Positions 6,216 to 9,389 of a stretch of 9,389 bases of DNA are shown here, piece by piece. The number at the start of each line of letters is the position of its first letter. Position 1 is the first letter of the stretch. The notes beneath the pieces were generated by a model. The model did no database searches, had not been told where the DNA came from, and saw only the letters and a program-made list of their open reading frames with translations. Origin of the DNA: Desulfuromonadales bacterium (GTDB lineage Bacteria; Desulfobacterota; Desulfuromonadia; Desulfuromonadales; BM103); the NCBI GenBank assembly GCA_029859485.1, contig JAOUDB010000071.1, positions 1 through 9,389 on the forward strand, written 5' to 3'. Both the position numbers and the translations under genes were made by a program.

Positions 6216-8900
6216 ATGACTTCAAATGATCGTAAAATAACTGATTCTTTACTGGATATTGAGAATGCCGAGTGGCGTGAATCACTCGACTATGTTCTAC
6301 AGACGCAAGGTGAGGAGCGGGTCCAGGAGTTACTGCGCCTGCTGCAGGTGCGGGCACAGGAGCAGGGGGTCAGCGTTCCCTTTACCGCCAACACTCCTTA
6401 CATCAATACCATCCCCAGGAATCAGCAACCGGTTTTCCCGGGCAACCGTGAGATCGAGCGACGTATCAAGTCGATCATCCGCTGGAACGCCATGGCCATG
6501 GTGGTTCGTGCCAATCGTGAGAGTACCGGTATCGGTGGCCATATCTCCACATATGCCTCGGTTGCAACCCTCTGGGAAGTTGGCTTCAACCATTTCTGGA
6601 GAGGGCGCACAGACGAGTTTCTCGGTGACATGGTTTATTTCCAGGGGCACGCCGCACCCGGGGCCTATGCAAGGGCCTTTCTTGAAGGGCGGCTCAGCAG
6701 TGAAGATTTGAGTCGTTTTCGGAATGAACTGGCTCCGGGGGGCGGCCTCTCTTCTTATCCTCACCCCTTTCTGATGCCTGATTTCTGGGAGTTCCCGACG
6801 GTCTCCATGGGCCTGACCGCAATCTCTGCGATCTACCAGGCCCGTTTCAATCATTACCTGGTTGATCGGGGTTTGCGCAAATCAAGCGGTCGCAAAGTCT
6901 GGGCAATGCTCGGTGACGGTGAGATGGATGAACCCGAATCGCTTGGTGCCATTACCCTGGCGTCACGGGAGAAGCTCAACAACCTGATCTTTGTCGTCAA
7001 CTGCAACTTGCAGCGCCTGGACGGCCCAGTGCGCGGCAATGGCAAAATCATTCAGGAGCTGGAAGCAGCTTTCCGGGGTGCAGGCTGGAATGTTATCAAG
7101 GTGATCTGGGGCGATGATTGGGATCATCTGCTTGAAAAGGATGATACGGGCCTGCTCGTCAAGCGCATGGACGAGGTCCTCGATGGTGAGATGCAGCACT
7201 TCACTTTGAAAAAAGGCGATTATGTCCGTGAAAAATTTTTCGGCAAGTATCCAGCATTGCTCAAATTAGTAGAAAACTATAGTGACGAGCAACTGGGACG
7301 CCTGACCCGTGGTGGTCACGACCCTGACAAGGTCTACGCCGCTTACAAGAATGCAATCTCTCAGGATGAAAAGCCAACCGTAATCCTGGCGCATACCATC
7401 AAGGGTTATGGTCTCGGAGAAGCTGGTGAGGGAAAAAACATCACTCACTCGCAGAAAAAACTCAACGAGGACGAGTTGAAAGAGTTTCGCACCCGCTTCA
7501 ATATCCCGGTCAGTGATAGCGAGATTGCCGAAGCTCCTTTTTACAAGCCCGCTGAAGATAGCCCGGAAATGATCTATCTCAAGGAGCGGCGTGCAGCTCT
7601 CGGCGGCTCATTACCCAAAAGGTTCTCCGGTCAGGCGCCGATCGCCTGTCAGACCGATGGTCTGATCCGCGAGTACCTTGATGGCTCAGGTGATCGTGAA
7701 TTGGCAACGACCATGGCTTACGTGCACCTGCTGGCCAAGCTGTTGCGTGATCCGGAGCTCGGTAAGTTGATCGTACCGATTGTTCCCGATGAAGCGCGTA
7801 CTTTTGGCATGGAAGCACTCTTCAGACAGGCAGGTATCTACAGCCACGCAGGGCAACTCTATGAACCGGTCGATAAAGGTAGCCTGCTGCATTACAACGA
7901 GAAGAAAACCGGTGCTATCCTTGAAGAAGGCTTGAGCGAAGCCGGCTCCATGGCCAGCTTTATCGCCGCGGGAACCTCCCATTCCAGCAACGGTGTACAG
8001 ACCATTCCTTTTTACACTTTTTATTCAATGTTCGGTTTCCAGCGGGTTGGTGACCAGATCTGGCAGGCTTGCGACAGCCGCGCCAGGGGCTTCCTGATAG
8101 GTGCGACCTCGGGTCGAACCACCCTCGCCGGAGAAGGTCTGCAGCATCAGGATGGCCACAGTCATGTATTGGCGATGACGCCCACCAAGATCAAGGCCTA
8201 TGACCCGGCCTTTGCTTATGAAATGGCCGTGATCATTCATGAAGGATTGACCCGTATGTATTGTCATCAAGAGGACCTGATCTATTACCTTACGGTGATG
8301 AACGAGACCTACCTGATGCCGCCGATGCCGAAAGGTAAGGGCGTGCGAGAAGGTATCATCAAGGGCATGTACAAGTTCAAACCCTCGGGCTTGAAAAAGA
8401 GCAAAAGCAAGGCACATTTGCTTGGCAGTGGTGCCATTCTCAACGAAACGATCAAGGCGCAGAAAATCCTGGAAGATGATTATGCGGTTGCTGCTGATGT
8501 CTGGAGTGTGACTAGCTATAAGGAGCTTTACCAGGATAGCGTTGAGTGCGAGCGTTGGAACCTGCTGAACCCGAAAAAGAAAGCCAGGGTCCCCTATGTC
8601 AGCAGTCTTCTCGCCAAGGAGAAGGGTGTCTTTGTTGCGGCCTCGGATTATATGAAACTTCTTCCGGCGGCTGTATCAGCCTGGTTCCCTGCGCCTTTGT
8701 ATTGCCTGGGAACAGATGGCTTTGGTCGCAGCGACAGCCGTGAGAGGTTGCGTGACTTCTTCGAAGTCGATGCTCGTTACATTGTGGTAGCGACATTGAA
8801 ACAGCTGGCTGATGCCGGCGAGGTCAGCAATGACGCGGTGGCTAAAGCCATCGCTGATTTGAAGATTGATCCAGGCAAGTTAAACCCCCATGTCGATTAA
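6216..8900 (+). CDS. aceE: Pyruvate dehydrogenase E1 component, homodimeric type
   Basis: E1 of the pyruvate dehydrogenase complex decarboxylates pyruvate on ThDP and passes the acetyl group to the lipoyl arm of E2, in the cytosol. The 894-aa protein aligns end to end with E. coli AceE (887 aa) from memory. It has NTIPRNQQPVFPGN and RWNAMAMVVRAN near the N-terminus, then YFQGHAAPGAYARAFLEGRL. The ThDP/Mg motif is GDGEMDEPES (from 233) to NCNLQRLDGP (Asp234 and Asn264 as metal ligands). His411 in HTIKGYG...ITHSQKK equals the active-site-loop His407 of E. coli, and Glu526 lies in DEARTFGME. The C-terminus has CLGTDGFGRSDSRE and FEVDARYIVVATL. All expected catalytic residues are present, so it should be active. 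It is the single-chain E1 type, not the alpha/beta (PdhA/PdhB) type. aceF follows after 83 bases, so they form an operon; E3 is not in the window. Regulation is not visible: I found no clear PdhR-like box. Confidence 0.97.
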   Translation: MTSNDRKITDSLLDIENAEWRESLDYVLQTQGEERVQELLRLLQVRAQEQGVSVPFTANTPYINTIPRNQQPVFPGNREIERRIKSIIRWNAMAMVVRANRESTGIGGHISTYASVATLWEVGFNHFWRGRTDEFLGDMVYFQGHAAPGAYARAFLEGRLSSEDLSRFRNELAPGGGLSSYPHPFLMPDFWEFPTVSMGLTAISAIYQARFNHYLVDRGLRKSSGRKVWAMLGDGEMDEPESLGAITLASREKLNNLIFVVNCNLQRLDGPVRGNGKIIQELEAAFRGAGWNVIKVIWGDDWDHLLEKDDTGLLVKRMDEVLDGEMQHFTLKKGDYVREKFFGKYPALLKLVENYSDEQLGRLTRGGHDPDKVYAAYKNAISQDEKPTVILAHTIKGYGLGEAGEGKNITHSQKKLNEDELKEFRTRFNIPVSDSEIAEAPFYKPAEDSPEMIYLKERRAALGGSLPKRFSGQAPIACQTDGLIREYLDGSGDRELATTMAYVHLLAKLLRDPELGKLIVPIVPDEARTFGMEALFRQAGIYSHAGQLYEPVDKGSLLHYNEKKTGAILEEGLSEAGSMASFIAAGTSHSSNGVQTIPFYTFYSMFGFQRVGDQIWQACDSRARGFLIGATSGRTTLAGEGLQHQDGHSHVLAMTPTKIKAYDPAFAYEMAVIIHEGLTRMYCHQEDLIYYLTVMNETYLMPPMPKGKGVREGIIKGMYKFKPSGLKKSKSKAHLLGSGAILNETIKAQKILEDDYAVAADVWSVTSYKELYQDSVECERWNLLNPKKKARVPYVSSLLAKEKGVFVAASDYMKLLPAAVSAWFPAPLYCLGTDGFGRSDSRERLRDFFEVDARYIVVATLKQLADAGEVSNDAVAKAIADLKIDPGKLNPHVD

Positions 8901-8920
8901 TAGGGGCTTGCCCTCGAATG

Positions 8921-8931
8921 GGGACTGTCCC
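8921..8931. repeat. Palindrome GGGAC-T-GTCCC between aceE and aceF
   Basis: A perfect 5-base inverted pair with a one-base centre lies in the context AATGGGGACTGTCCCTCTATT, just after a smaller GGGC/GCCC pair (8904-8913). GGGGACTGTCCC strings recur as intergenic repeats in some Desulfuromonadia and other bacteria, from memory. No T-tract follows, so it is not an obvious terminator and aceE-aceF read-through is expected. Confidence 0.35.
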
Positions 8932-8983
8932 TCTATTGTAAGTGGATGCTGTTTACGAATCACGAGGCGAATTGAGGAAAACT

Positions 8984-9389
8984 ATGAAACACGAGATTAG
9001 AGTTCCCGCCGTTTCAGAAGGTGTCACTGAAGGAACCGTTGTTAATATCACAGTTGCTGTCGGCGATAGCGTTGAAGTGGAGCAGACTCTGCTGGAGTTG
9101 GAGACTGACAAGGCGGTTGTCGAGGTCCCCTCGAGCCATGCAGGTAAAATTACTGAAGTCCTGGTGGCAGAAGGTGACCGTGTGGCGATTGGTGCGGTCA
9201 TCATGGTTCTGGAGTCGTCCGGGGGGGACGAAGAGGTCGAAGCTCCCGAGATAGACAGTGAAGACATCCCCGCACCTGTCGTTGAAGCAGAACCAGTCTC
9301 TACGGTTGTCACTGAACAGGCAGAACCCGCTGAAATCCAGGATTCTTCTACACCGCCGCGTGATGAACCTCAAGTTGATTTGACCACTG
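8984..9389 (+). CDS. aceF: Pyruvate dehydrogenase E2, dihydrolipoamide acetyltransferase, N-terminal part (3' end outside the window)
   Basis: E2 is the core of the PDH complex. Its lipoyl arm takes the acetyl group from E1 and its catalytic domain transfers it to CoA. Only 135 codons are visible, and the frame is open to the window edge. Residues 2-76 form a lipoyl domain: EIRVPAVSEGVTEGTVVNI, then LETDKAVVEVPS with Lys43 as the lipoylated residue, then GDRVAIGAVIMVLES. After it comes an acidic, Pro/Ala/Glu-rich linker (about 78-135), the usual flexible arm. The window ends before any second lipoyl, subunit-binding or catalytic domain. A GAGG ribosome site (8974-8977) lies 6 bases before the ATG. 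The position after aceE identifies it as PDH E2 rather than the 2-oxoglutarate enzyme (SucB). By lipoyl domain alone, SucB could not be excluded, since the VPAVSEGVTEGTV start is also SucB-like. Confidence 0.9.
   Translation, partial: MKHEIRVPAVSEGVTEGTVVNITVAVGDSVEVEQTLLELETDKAVVEVPSSHAGKITEVLVAEGDRVAIGAVIMVLESSGGDEEVEAPEIDSEDIPAPVVEAEPVSTVVTEQAEPAEIQDSSTPPRDEPQVDLTT

Noticed and set aside
9221..9227. Run of seven G residues in aceF as a possible frameshift or phase-variation site
   Set aside because: The frame is intact through it (Ser-Gly-Gly-Asp), it lies in a tolerant linker region, and a single short run is weak evidence.
1..9389. CRISPR array, tRNA/rRNA genes, transposase, phage or defence genes
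   Set aside because: I saw no regularly spaced long repeats, no cloverleaf-like sequence and no coding match of these kinds on either strand.

Overview
The window reads as ordinary bacterial chromosome of moderate GC content, with all recognisable genes on the + strand. It holds two metabolic gene clusters separated by a small chaperone-like gene. Gene architecture suggests a proteobacterium. Three things lean towards a Desulfuromonadia/deltaproteobacterial relative: the repeat-rich spacers with CGCAAAG-type arms and a GGGACTGTCCC palindrome, a homodimeric AceE, and a compact leuD-ilvB-ilvN-ilvD order. This placement is an inference from recall of such genomes, not a demonstrated assignment.

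Region 1 (1-4870) is branched-chain amino acid biosynthesis. It starts inside leuD (3-isopropylmalate dehydratase small subunit, leucine branch). A 248-base spacer carrying a large imperfect inverted repeat follows. Then comes a tight ilvB-ilvN-ilvD unit (acetolactate synthase large and small subunits, dihydroxyacid dehydratase). These supply the first and third common steps of valine/isoleucine synthesis and feed the leucine branch; ilvC is not in the window. A small acidic protein of unknown function (85 aa) follows 76 bases after ilvD and probably shares its transcript. A GC-rich hairpin at 4938-4964 is a plausible end of this unit.

Region 2 (4871-6215) contains one clear gene, a 202-aa protein with an N-terminal J domain (HPD motif intact) and a probable C-terminal winged helix. 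It sits between two long AT-richer spacers (375 and 361 bases). These hold short repeats, including GTCTC/GAGAC inverted pairs on both sides of the gene.

Region 3 (6216-9389) is a pyruvate dehydrogenase operon. It has a complete homodimeric-type E1 (aceE, 894 aa) and the first 135 codons of the dihydrolipoamide acetyltransferase E2 (aceF), with its lipoyl domain and an acidic linker, cut by the window edge. Pyruvate links the two metabolic regions: acetolactate synthase condenses it, and the PDH complex oxidises it to acetyl-CoA.

I see no CRISPR array, rRNA, tRNA, transposase gene, prophage or defence system. The points most worth a second look are the J-domain/winged-helix protein with its flanking repeats, the inverted-repeat element before ilvB, the [2Fe-2S]-type IlvD, and the unknown acidic protein.
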